A DNA stretch of 64,000 nt, taken from the NCBI RefSeq assembly GCF_007858275.1, contig NZ_VFEV01000028.1, forward strand, positions 20,872 through 84,871. Direction: 5' to 3'. The position numbers and the translations under genes are program-made. This document shows positions 9,142 to 16,720 of the stretch, in pieces. The stretch's first letter is position 1. Each line of letters starts with the position of its first letter. Source of the stretch: Pseudomonas proteolytica. Its GTDB lineage: Bacteria; Pseudomonadota; Gammaproteobacteria; Pseudomonadales; Pseudomonadaceae. Under the pieces are notes generated by a model that did no database searches, was not told the DNA's origin, and saw nothing but the letters and a program-made list of their open reading frames with translations.

Positions 9142-10158
9142 ATGAAAGCAATTCGAGCGCTGTTGGCAGCGTCCCTTACCACCCTGGGCCTGTCGATGGC
9201 GGCCGCACCGGTAACGGCTGCCCAGGCGCCCATTCACTTTGCCGACCTGAATTGGGAAAGTGGCAGCCTGATCACTGAAGTTCTGCGGTTTATCGTCGAA
9301 AAGGGCTATGACCTGCCCACCGATACGCTGCCTGGCACCACCATCACCCTGGAAACCGCCCTGGCCAAAAATGATATCCAGGTGATCGGCGAGGAATGGG
9401 CGGGACGCAGCCCGGTTTGGGTCAAGGCGGAATCTGAAGGCAAGGTGGTCGGCCTGGGCGATATCGTCAAGGGCGCGACCGAAGGCTGGTGGGTGCCTGA
9501 ATACGTGGTCAAGGGCGACCCGGCCAAGGGCATCGCTGCGTCGGCGCCTGAGTTGCGCAGCGTGACCGACCTGGTGCGCTACAAAGACGTGTTCAAGGAC
9601 CCGGAAGCCCCGGGCAAGGGGCGCTTTCTCAACAGCCCTATCGGCTGGACCTCGGAAGTGGTCAATAAGCAGAAGCTCAAGGCTTACGGCCTGGACGAGA
9701 GCTACGTCAACTTTCGCAGCGGTTCTGGCGCGGCGCTGGATGCCGAGATCGCCTCGTCGATCCGCCGTGGCAAGCCGATCCTGTTCTATTACTGGTCGCC
9801 GACGCCACTGATGGGGCGCTACAAGCTGATCCAGCTGGAGGAGCCACCGTTCGACGCCGAGGCCTGGAAGACCCTGACCGACGCTGACAACCCCAACCCC
9901 AAGCCAACGCGCTCGTTGGCGTCCAAGCTGAGCATTGGCGTGTCTACGCCGTTCCAGCAGCAGTATCCGCAGATTGCGCAATTCTTTGAGAAGGTCGATT
10001 TCCCGATTGAACCGCTCAACCAGGCCCTGGCGAAAATGAGCGAAAAACACACCCCACCCCGTGAAGTGGCGCAGGCGTTTCTCAAGGAACATCCGCAGGT
10101 ATGGAAGGCCTGGCTGACAGAGCACGTGGCCGCCAAGGTCGAAGCCAGCCTCAAATAA
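9142..10158 (+). CDS. Orphan ABC substrate-binding protein, glycine betaine/choline type (OpuAC/ProX)
   Basis: 338 residues from ATG 9142, with a signal peptide ending near residue 26 (VTAAQA). FADLNWESGSL at the mature N-terminus and EEWAGRSPVW, EGWWVPEY and ILFYYWSPTPLMGRYKL supply the aromatic residues these proteins use to cage quaternary amines. No ATPase or permease is adjacent. Fluorescent pseudomonads and P. aeruginosa use orphan binding proteins of this type (such as BetX, CaiX) with a shared CbcWV core encoded elsewhere, which is the likely arrangement. Ligand (betaine, choline or carnitine) is not decided by the sequence. Confidence 0.85.
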   Translation: MKAIRALLAASLTTLGLSMAAAPVTAAQAPIHFADLNWESGSLITEVLRFIVEKGYDLPTDTLPGTTITLETALAKNDIQVIGEEWAGRSPVWVKAESEGKVVGLGDIVKGATEGWWVPEYVVKGDPAKGIAASAPELRSVTDLVRYKDVFKDPEAPGKGRFLNSPIGWTSEVVNKQKLKAYGLDESYVNFRSGSGAALDAEIASSIRRGKPILFYYWSPTPLMGRYKLIQLEEPPFDAEAWKTLTDADNPNPKPTRSLASKLSIGVSTPFQQQYPQIAQFFEKVDFPIEPLNQALAKMSEKHTPPREVAQAFLKEHPQVWKAWLTEHVAAKVEASLK

Positions 10159-10180
10159 CCTTTGATATGAAGGTCCAAAT

Positions 10181-10287
10181 GTGGGAGCGGGCTTGTGTGG
10201 GAGCGGGCTTGCTCGCGAATGCGCAGTGTCAGTCACCAGATGTATAGACTGACCCACCGCATTCGCGAGCAAGCCCGCTCCCACAGG
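10181..10287. repeat. REPIN with a duplicated left tip
   Basis: A normal REPIN (10197-10287) whose first 16 bases, GTGGGAGCGGGCTTGT, are repeated in tandem just outside it at 10181-10196. It lies between convergent genes. Confidence 0.9.
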
Positions 10288-10305
10288 TTTAACTGCATTC
10301 CAGCT

Positions 10306-12420
10306 CTAGAACCTGGTCTGCACCGCCAACTCGAAGGTGCGCGGCGATCCCAGGTAATACGCTGGCGACACATGGGCAAACTGCGCATACACCTCATTGG
10401 TCAGGTTGCGCACCCGGCCTGTCACCGAGGTGTGTTGATCGACCTTGTAGGTCAGGAACGTGCCGAACAGGGTGTATGCCGGCACGGTCAGGGTGTTGGC
10501 ATTGTCGGCGTACACCTGCGCCACGTACCGCGCGTCCACGCCACCTTGCCAGGCCGGGGTGATGTCATAGGTCAGCCACAGGTTGCCCACCCGTTTCGGC
10601 ACGTTGGTCGGGGTATTGCCCTTGCGCGACACCACCGCACCGCTGGCGATTTTCTCGTTGAAGTCATCGTATTGCGCGTCGACCCAGGCGAAGTTGCCCT
10701 CTGCCAACAGCTTGGGAGTGATGCGCAACGAACTGGCCAACTCGATGCCCTTGGACGACTGCGCGCCCACCGCAAGGCTGCGGGTGGGGTCTTGTGGGTC
10801 GGTCACCGCAAAGTCCTTGCGTTCGATGTGGTAGGCGGCAACGGTGGCTGAGCCGCGCCCGTCGAGGTAATCGAACTTGCTGCCCACTTCCCATTGCTTG
10901 CCAGTGGAGACATCAAACACCTGGGTGGTGCTGGTGGGCTGTTCGGCAGCGGTGCTGTATTGCACATAGACATTGGCCGCAGGGATGAACTGGTAGGTCA
11001 GGCCCACGCGCCCGGTGACCGGCTCCCAACGGCGTTTGACGTTAGGCTGATTGTCGCGATGGCTGGTCACGTCCAGGTCGATGGCGTCATAACGCAGGCC
11101 GGTCAGCAGCGACAGCTGGTCGGTCAGGCTCAGGCGGTTCTCGATGAACAGCGCCTTGGTCGTCACTTCGGTGGTCTTGTCCTTGATAAAGCCTGGTTTG
11201 GTGCCAGGGAGGTCGTAGAAATGCCCAGGATCGTAGTGGTTCGGGTCCACTGCGTTCTTGCCGGGCACATTCAGCGGGCTGGCGGTGGTGCTGTTGACCT
11301 TGTATTCGAAACCGCCCGACCAGGTGGTGGCCAGGCCGAACACGCTACTGTCATGGCGCAGCTCGAACTGGTTGCCGTCCTGCTCGCCCTGATGGCGTAC
11401 CTGATAGGCCGTCGAACGGTTCACCACGCTGTTGTCCGGGCTGTACTGGTAGGTCTCCAGGTTGCGGTAGTCGCGCTGGCTGTCGAGGTGATAGAGGGTG
11501 TTGCGCAGGGTGGTGCTGTCGTTGATTCGGTAGTCGATGATCGAGCGGGCCCAGATCGTGCGTTGCTCGTAGCGGCCATCGGCGACGTTGTAGTTGTTGA
11601 AACGGTTGTGCTTGTCGATCTTCAGCTCGCCGGCCTTGGGGTTGAGCACCGGGGTGCCCCAGTAGGGGCTGTCCTCGTGTTCATCCTGATACTCCAGGGC
11701 CAAGGTGTGGGACAGGTTGGGCGTCAAGTCACTGAGCAAGGAGAAGGCCACGCTCCAGGCATCGCGTTGCTGGCGGTCGATATGCGTGTGGTTGGTGTTG
11801 CGGCTGACGTCCAGGCGCGCGTAGTGCTGGACCTCGGCGCCGGGCGCGGTCAGGGCGTGGTTCAGGCCCAGGGCGATGCCGGTGGTGTCGTAGCTGCCGT
11901 AGTTGAGCTGGCCTTCGACGGCCTGTTCTTCGCGGGTGGCGAGCTTGGTCACGTAGTTCAGCGAGCCGCCCACGGAGCCGGCGCCGTTGATCAGTGAGGA
12001 AGGGCCGCCCACCAGTTCGACGCGGTCATAAATCCATGCATCCACGGGGCGTGCCAGGCCACCGGCGACGTTGATGCCATTGAACATCTGGGTGATCTGG
12101 CTGCTGGTAAATCCCCGATAGGAGATAAACCCGCCAAACCCCGGCGGCGCACTGGCGTTGACCCCGGGCAAGGTGTTGGCCGCATCCTGGAAGGTCTTGG
12201 CGCCACGGCGCTCGATATCGTTGCGGTCAGCGATGCTGATCGAGGCCGGGGTTTCCCGCACGCTCAGGCCCAGGCGCGAGGCCATGCCGCTGGATTGGTC
12301 CAGGGCCAGGCCCGGCTCGTTGGCGGCGGCACCGTCAATGGTGGTGGGCGCCAACTCAAGGGCCCAGGCGCAAAAAGGCAGGCAGCCGAACAGGCCCGCC
12401 AATAGTGGTAAATGTTTCAT
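10306..12420 (-). CDS. TonB-dependent outer-membrane receptor (siderophore/metal type)
   Basis: 704 residues from ATG 12420, with a signal peptide (about 1-20, ending CAWA-L). A plug domain follows (SVRETPASISIADRNDIERRGA, ISYRGFTSSQI, YDRVELVGGPSSLINGAG, GGSLNYVTK), then a 22-strand barrel ending in the C-terminal phenylalanine (FELAVQTRF). There is no N-terminal FecR-type signalling extension. It resembles the FhuA/FhuE-like siderophore receptor group. It is downstream of a DUF2946 gene, a family that often accompanies copper genes, so the substrate might be a copper chelate rather than a ferric siderophore. No Fur box was seen upstream. Confidence 0.85.
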   Translation of the reverse strand: MKHLPLLAGLFGCLPFCAWALELAPTTIDGAAANEPGLALDQSSGMASRLGLSVRETPASISIADRNDIERRGAKTFQDAANTLPGVNASAPPGFGGFISYRGFTSSQITQMFNGINVAGGLARPVDAWIYDRVELVGGPSSLINGAGSVGGSLNYVTKLATREEQAVEGQLNYGSYDTTGIALGLNHALTAPGAEVQHYARLDVSRNTNHTHIDRQQRDAWSVAFSLLSDLTPNLSHTLALEYQDEHEDSPYWGTPVLNPKAGELKIDKHNRFNNYNVADGRYEQRTIWARSIIDYRINDSTTLRNTLYHLDSQRDYRNLETYQYSPDNSVVNRSTAYQVRHQGEQDGNQFELRHDSSVFGLATTWSGGFEYKVNSTTASPLNVPGKNAVDPNHYDPGHFYDLPGTKPGFIKDKTTEVTTKALFIENRLSLTDQLSLLTGLRYDAIDLDVTSHRDNQPNVKRRWEPVTGRVGLTYQFIPAANVYVQYSTAAEQPTSTTQVFDVSTGKQWEVGSKFDYLDGRGSATVAAYHIERKDFAVTDPQDPTRSLAVGAQSSKGIELASSLRITPKLLAEGNFAWVDAQYDDFNEKIASGAVVSRKGNTPTNVPKRVGNLWLTYDITPAWQGGVDARYVAQVYADNANTLTVPAYTLFGTFLTYKVDQHTSVTGRVRNLTNEVYAQFAHVSPAYYLGSPRTFELAVQTRF

Positions 12421-12515
12421 CGATAAATCCTGAAAAGCATGGCTTGCAAGCAGCGCACAGCCTTGCGCGCTTCCCTGGGGAAACAGCAACGTGTGCGGAT
12501 CAAAAAGCGCAGGGA

Positions 12516-12905
12516 TCAGGCGTAGGCGGGCGGGGCGCGCGGATTAGCCGCAGGCCAGGTGAAACGGGCGGGAATGTCAGCGGTGAGCACCACCGCCGGT
12601 GGTGGTGCGTGGGGTTGAGGCAGCACCGCAACGTTAAGGCTGGAGTTGAGTGCCGGGCCCATGCCGCCGGTGGAACACAGCGGGCAACCGAAGGCCTTGG
12701 ACAGTGTGGGCAGGGACTCATCGCCCGTGTTTACGGGGGCTGGCGCCTGGGTGCGAGGGTCTACGGTACAGAACTGGCCGCCAATGCCGTTGAGCTGCAT
12801 GCCGACCATTTGCCCATGACCAATACTGCAGGCGAACACGTTGAACAGGACGCAGCCATAGAGCATCCAGGCAATCAACGAGCGGTCGGCACGGGCGAGT
12901 TTCAT
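12516..12905 (-). CDS. DUF2946 family protein
   Basis: 129 residues from ATG 12905. A basic N-terminus is followed by one hydrophobic stretch (SLIAWMLYGCVLFNVFACSIGHGQM, about 9-33) that acts as signal or anchor. The FGCPLCSTGG motif (CxxC) in the mature part is the DUF2946 hallmark. The C-terminus is Pro/Ala-rich. Members are usually found with copper-uptake or copper-resistance genes. It lies 95 bases upstream of the TonB receptor on the same strand, so the two probably form one unit. Confidence 0.75.
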   Translation of the reverse strand: MKLARADRSLIAWMLYGCVLFNVFACSIGHGQMVGMQLNGIGGQFCTVDPRTQAPAPVNTGDESLPTLSKAFGCPLCSTGGMGPALNSSLNVAVLPQPHAPPPAVVLTADIPARFTWPAANPRAPPAYA

Positions 12906-12995
12906 GGGGCGGCACTTTATCACCAGACGACTAAATGCCTGCAAAAAATCTGAAAAGGACTATCCTCTTTCGGACTTTTTAAGGGGTATCCAGCC

Positions 12996-13433
12996 ATGAG
13001 CTTTGTTATTGCGAGGTGGGTCGTCGGGGTATTTGCATTTATCAGTATGGTCCATGTGTACTGGGCCGCGGGTGGCAAGCTAGGCAGTACGGCGGCGATC
13101 CCGCAACTGCCCGGCGAGTTCGCCAGTGGGCCGCGCCCGGCGTTCAAACCGTCGGCGTTGGGCACCTTCCTGGTAGCGGTGGGGCTGGTGCTGATTGCAT
13201 TGCTGGTGTGCCTGCGGGCGGGGCTGTTTTTCCAGCCGGTGGGGCATCAGGCTTTGCAGTGGGGGATCAGCGCGATTGCCCTGATCATGTTTGCACGGGC
13301 AATTGGTGATTCGGAGCTGGTGGGCTTTTTCAAGAAGGTCGGTGGGTCGCGGTTTGCCCGGCTGGATACGTTTTTCTACTCGCCGCTGTGCCTGGTGTTG
13401 GGGACGGGGCTGTTGGTCGTCGCCTGGACCTGA
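12996..13433 (+). CDS. DUF3995 family membrane protein
   Basis: 145 residues with four hydrophobic segments (about 7-27, 55-78, 86-106, 124-144) and the HVYWAAGG motif near the first, as in DUF3995 proteins. TTTTTAAGGGGTATCC precedes the ATG. Function of the family is unknown. It is divergent from the DUF2946 gene and separated by 90 bases. Confidence 0.75.
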   Translation: MSFVIARWVVGVFAFISMVHVYWAAGGKLGSTAAIPQLPGEFASGPRPAFKPSALGTFLVAVGLVLIALLVCLRAGLFFQPVGHQALQWGISAIALIMFARAIGDSELVGFFKKVGGSRFARLDTFFYSPLCLVLGTGLLVVAWT

Positions 13434-13453
13434 CTGACGGTATGCAGGGCCAA

Positions 13454-13544
13454 ATGTGGGAGCGGGCTTGCTCGCGAAGGCGGTGGATCAGTTGGTAAAT
13501 ATTTGACTGACCCACCGCCTTCGCGAGCAAGCCCGCTCCCACAT
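13454..13544. repeat. REPIN
   Basis: Arms TGTGGGAGCGGGCTTGCTCGCGAAGGCGGTGG and its near-perfect complement. It lies between the DUF3995 gene and the end of the antiporter operon, followed by a run of T, so it may also act as a transcription stop. Confidence 0.9.
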
Positions 13545-13571
13545 TTTTTTACCGCGTATATTCCACAGGGA

Positions 13572-13940
13572 TCAGCTACCGCTGTCAGTCCTGCGGCTGC
13601 TGACCTCGGCCGGTACATTTTCCCCCGCCATGCGCTTGCGAAACAGCGACGTGCGCGCCAGCAACAGGGTGGTCACCGGCACCGTGATCGCCAGCAGGAT
13701 CGGAATCAGCCAGCCGTGCAGCACCGGCCCGGACTTGAGGGTCGAAAAATAGATAATCGACGCCAGGGCCACGCACCAGGCGCCAAGGGTCGAAGCCAGC
13801 GCCGGTGGGTGCATGCGCTGGAAAAAATCCTTCATCCGCAACAGCCCGATCGCGCCAATCAGCGCAAACAGGCTGCTGAGCAGCAGCAGGATCGCCACGA
13901 GGATCTCCACCCACAGTGGCAGTTCACTGACATTGATCAT
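13572..13940 (-). CDS. shaG: Monovalent cation/H+ antiporter subunit G (MrpG/ShaG/PhaG)
   Basis: 122 residues with three membrane helices and the G-subunit pattern ALIGAIGLLRMKDFFQRMHPPALASTLG. It is the last gene of the six-gene antiporter operon; its start overlaps the stop of the F gene by four bases. It is a small inner-membrane subunit needed for complex assembly. Confidence 0.9.
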   Translation of the reverse strand: MINVSELPLWVEILVAILLLLSSLFALIGAIGLLRMKDFFQRMHPPALASTLGAWCVALASIIYFSTLKSGPVLHGWLIPILLAITVPVTTLLLARTSLFRKRMAGENVPAEVSSRRTDSGS

Positions 13941-14215
13941 TCGATCACCTCACCACGCAGCAGGAATTTGGCCAAGGCAAACGAGCCGACAAAGCCGAAC
14001 AGCGCAATCAGCAGCGCCGCTTCGAAGTAGGTATCACTGGCATAGCGAATGCCCAGCACCAGCATCATCAGCATGGCCAGGATATACAGGTAGTCCAGGG
14101 CCAAAACCCGGTCCTGGGCCGAGGGGCCCTTGAACAGCCGCACCAGGGTCAGGACCATGGCCAGGGAAAACAGGAACAGGCTGAACAGGATCGCATTGGA
14201 GAGCAGGGCACTCAT
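13937..14215 (-). CDS. shaF: Monovalent cation/H+ antiporter subunit F (MrpF/ShaF/PhaF)
   Basis: 92 residues, three membrane helices, with the conserved F-subunit core LFKGPSAQDRVLALDYLYI. Four-base overlaps with both the E and G genes point to strict co-translation. Confidence 0.9.
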   Translation of the reverse strand: MSALLSNAILFSLFLFSLAMVLTLVRLFKGPSAQDRVLALDYLYILAMLMMLVLGIRYASDTYFEAALLIALFGFVGSFALAKFLLRGEVIE

Positions 14216-14700
14216 TCGAAGATCTCCATCAGGGGCCGTTCGTAGGCCTGCTTGAAGTGCTCGATAAATTGCGCGTCGTCATCCAGGTCGAACACGTGCA
14301 GCAGCAGGATGCTGCGGTCCAGGGCCAGTTCCGACCAGATGGTGCCGGGGACCACGGTGGTAATCATCGACAGCGCCGCCAGGCCGTTGGCGTCGCGCAG
14401 GTCCAGGGGGATCTTGACGAAGCGCGAGCGCGGCGGGCGTGAGCCGCAGGTCAGCACGCCCCAGGCCACCAGCAGGTTGGAGACGATCACGTCGCGACCC
14501 ACCAGGAAAAACAGGCGAATGATTACCCAAGGCCGGCGAATCCGGATCGGCAACGGGCGCAGCGGCGCCATCATCAGCGGTGCGAGAACGCCCAGGATCG
14601 CCCCCAGCAGCAGGTGGCCGGGGCTGATCGACAGGTTCAATACCAGCCACAGTATCCACAATGCCAATGACAGCCACGGGGCAGGGAACAGGCGTTTCAT
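14212..14700 (-). CDS. shaE: Monovalent cation/H+ antiporter subunit E (MrpE/ShaE/PhaE)
   Basis: 162 residues with two to three N-terminal membrane segments and a soluble C-terminal half carrying SMITTVVPGTIWSELALD and LHVFDLDD, as in MrpE. It overlaps the D and F genes by four bases each. Confidence 0.9.
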   Translation of the reverse strand: MKRLFPAPWLSLALWILWLVLNLSISPGHLLLGAILGVLAPLMMAPLRPLPIRIRRPWVIIRLFFLVGRDVIVSNLLVAWGVLTCGSRPPRSRFVKIPLDLRDANGLAALSMITTVVPGTIWSELALDRSILLLHVFDLDDDAQFIEHFKQAYERPLMEIFE

Positions 14701-16379
14701 GGCTGCACCTCCACGGCGGCGGCCTGGGCTTGCGGGCCGGGCACCGGGCGGGTGGCCATGACGGCCATCACGTAGTGCTCGGGGTTATTGAGGCTGGTGG
14801 CGGTGTCCTGGGTAAAGCGCATGAGCATTTCTGCCTTGAAGGTCAGGCCGATCGCCAGGCCCAGCAAGATGAAAATCGGCACGCACTCAAAGCGGCGCAG
14901 CAGCGGCGACGGCCGCTCTTCCGGGGTCCAGAAGCGCTGGATGCCCAGGCGCGCAAAGGCGATCAATGAGGCCAGGCCCGAGAAGATCAACAGCGCCACC
15001 AGGCCCCAGGCTGCCGGGCGGATCGGCTCACTCACCGCATGGCCCAGGCCCAGCGGGTTGATCAGGGCACTGAGCAGGCTGAGCTTGCCGATGAACCCCG
15101 ACAGCGGCGGCATGCCGATGATCAGCAGGGCGCAAGCTATAAAGCTCAGGCCGAGGAAAGCCATGGTCCAGGGGATGACTTGGCCGACCACGGCCTTTTG
15201 CTCATCATCGAGGTTGGTGCCCTTGGGCGGGTGCAGGGACTCCACCGGCCGTGGCAACACTTCGATTTCATCGTCCAGGGGCAGTTCATTGGCCGAGCGC
15301 GAGCGTTCGATCAGTTCGGCGAGCAAGAACAGCGCGCTCAAGGCCAGGGTCGAGCTGACCAGGTAAAACAGCGCACCGGCGGTCAGGCTGGGCTGGGCAA
15401 AGCCCACTGCCGATAGCAGGATCCCGGCTGACACGAGGATGCTCAGGCTGGCCATGCGCTCCAGGCGCTGGGCGGCGAGCATGGCCAGGGCCGCGCAGAG
15501 GATGGTAGCCATGCCGCCGTACACCAGCCAGTCACCGCCAAACAGTGCCGAGGCGCCGGCCTGCCCGGAAAACAGCAGGGTCCACAGGCGCAACACGGTG
15601 TACACGCCGACCTTGGTCATGATCGCAAACATCGCCGCCACCGGGGCGCTGGCCGAGGAGTAGGCCGGTGCCAGCCAGAAGTTCAGTGGCCACATGCCGG
15701 CCTTGGCCAGGAAGGCGGTGGCGAGGATCGCCGCGCCGGCATGCAGCAGGCCGCGATCGGCTTCCGGCACCAGCGGGATCTTCAGCGCCAGGTCAGCAAA
15801 GTTCAGGGTGCCGGTGACCCCGTAGATCAGTGCCGCGCCAATCAGAAACAGCGACGAAGCCAGCAGGTTGATCGAGATGTAATGCAGCCCCGACGACACC
15901 CGCGCCCGGCCCGAGCCGTGGAGCATCAGGCCGTAGGACGCGGCCAGCAGCACCTCGAAGAACACGAACAGGTTGAACAGATCTGCGGTGAGGAAGGCGC
16001 CGTAGAGGCCCATCAACTGGATCTGGAACAGCGCATGGAAACTGGTGCCGGCGCGGTCCCATCGCGCCATGGCGAACAGCAGGGCGCTGACGCCAATGAT
16101 CCCGGTGAGCACCAGCATCAGGGCCGACAGCTGATCCACCACCAGCACGATGCCGAATGGCACCTGCCAATTGCCTGGCAGGTACACGCCGATGGAGGCC
16201 GGGCCGCCTTTTTGCGTCCAATACAGCATCAGCATCGCGATGCCCAGGCCGGTCATGCTCGACAGCAGGTTGATCTTGGCCTTGAGCGGGCGGTGTTTCT
16301 CGCCCAGCATCATCATCAACGCGGCAGTCAGCAACGGCAGCAGGATCGGCGCGATGATCAGTTGGTTCATCCAGCTCAT
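14697..16379 (-). CDS. shaD: Monovalent cation/H+ antiporter subunit D (MrpD/ShaD/PhaD)
   Basis: 560 residues with about 14 membrane helices, homologous to the NuoM/NuoN proton-channel subunits of complex I (PFAM Proton_antipo_M). KAGMWPLNFWLAPAYSSASAPVAAM contains the conserved channel lysine and proline. A hydrophilic insert around residues 360-395 is longer than in Bacillus MrpD. It overlaps the neighbouring genes by four bases. Confidence 0.92.
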   Translation of the reverse strand: MSWMNQLIIAPILLPLLTAALMMMLGEKHRPLKAKINLLSSMTGLGIAMLMLYWTQKGGPASIGVYLPGNWQVPFGIVLVVDQLSALMLVLTGIIGVSALLFAMARWDRAGTSFHALFQIQLMGLYGAFLTADLFNLFVFFEVLLAASYGLMLHGSGRARVSSGLHYISINLLASSLFLIGAALIYGVTGTLNFADLALKIPLVPEADRGLLHAGAAILATAFLAKAGMWPLNFWLAPAYSSASAPVAAMFAIMTKVGVYTVLRLWTLLFSGQAGASALFGGDWLVYGGMATILCAALAMLAAQRLERMASLSILVSAGILLSAVGFAQPSLTAGALFYLVSSTLALSALFLLAELIERSRSANELPLDDEIEVLPRPVESLHPPKGTNLDDEQKAVVGQVIPWTMAFLGLSFIACALLIIGMPPLSGFIGKLSLLSALINPLGLGHAVSEPIRPAAWGLVALLIFSGLASLIAFARLGIQRFWTPEERPSPLLRRFECVPIFILLGLAIGLTFKAEMLMRFTQDTATSLNNPEHYVMAVMATRPVPGPQAQAAAVEVQP

Positions 16380-16720
16380 TCCTTGGGCTCCCGGCCGTCC
16401 ACATGGTCAGTGCCGGTCAGGCCCCGGGAGGCCAGCAGCACCACCAGGAACAGCGCCGTCATGGCGAAGCTGATCACGATCGCCGTCAGCACCAGGGCCT
16501 GGGGCAGGGGATCGGTGTAATGGAGCAGGTCCTGAGGCACGCCGTCCTTGATGATCGGCTCCTTGCCGATAAACAGGCTGCCCATGCTGAAGATGAACAG
16601 GTTCACCCCATACGACAACAGGCACAGGCCCATCACCACCTGGAACGTCCGTGGCCGCAGCACCAGCCAGACGCCGGAGGCCGCCAGGACCCCAATGGCA
16701 ATTGCGATGACTTCTTCCAT
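16376..16720 (-). CDS. shaC: Monovalent cation/H+ antiporter subunit C (MrpC/ShaC/PhaC)
   Basis: 114 residues, three helices, NuoK-like, with the conserved VMGLCLLSYGVNLFIF segment and LPQALVLTAIVI. Start and stop overlap the A and D genes. Confidence 0.92.
   Translation of the reverse strand: MEEVIAIAIGVLAASGVWLVLRPRTFQVVMGLCLLSYGVNLFIFSMGSLFIGKEPIIKDGVPQDLLHYTDPLPQALVLTAIVISFAMTALFLVVLLASRGLTGTDHVDGREPKE

Noticed and set aside
13330..13618. Short minus-strand open frames over the REPIN after the DUF3995 gene
   Set aside because: They translate REP arms (GAGLLAKAVG and similar), a recurrent artefact at several REPINs in the window.
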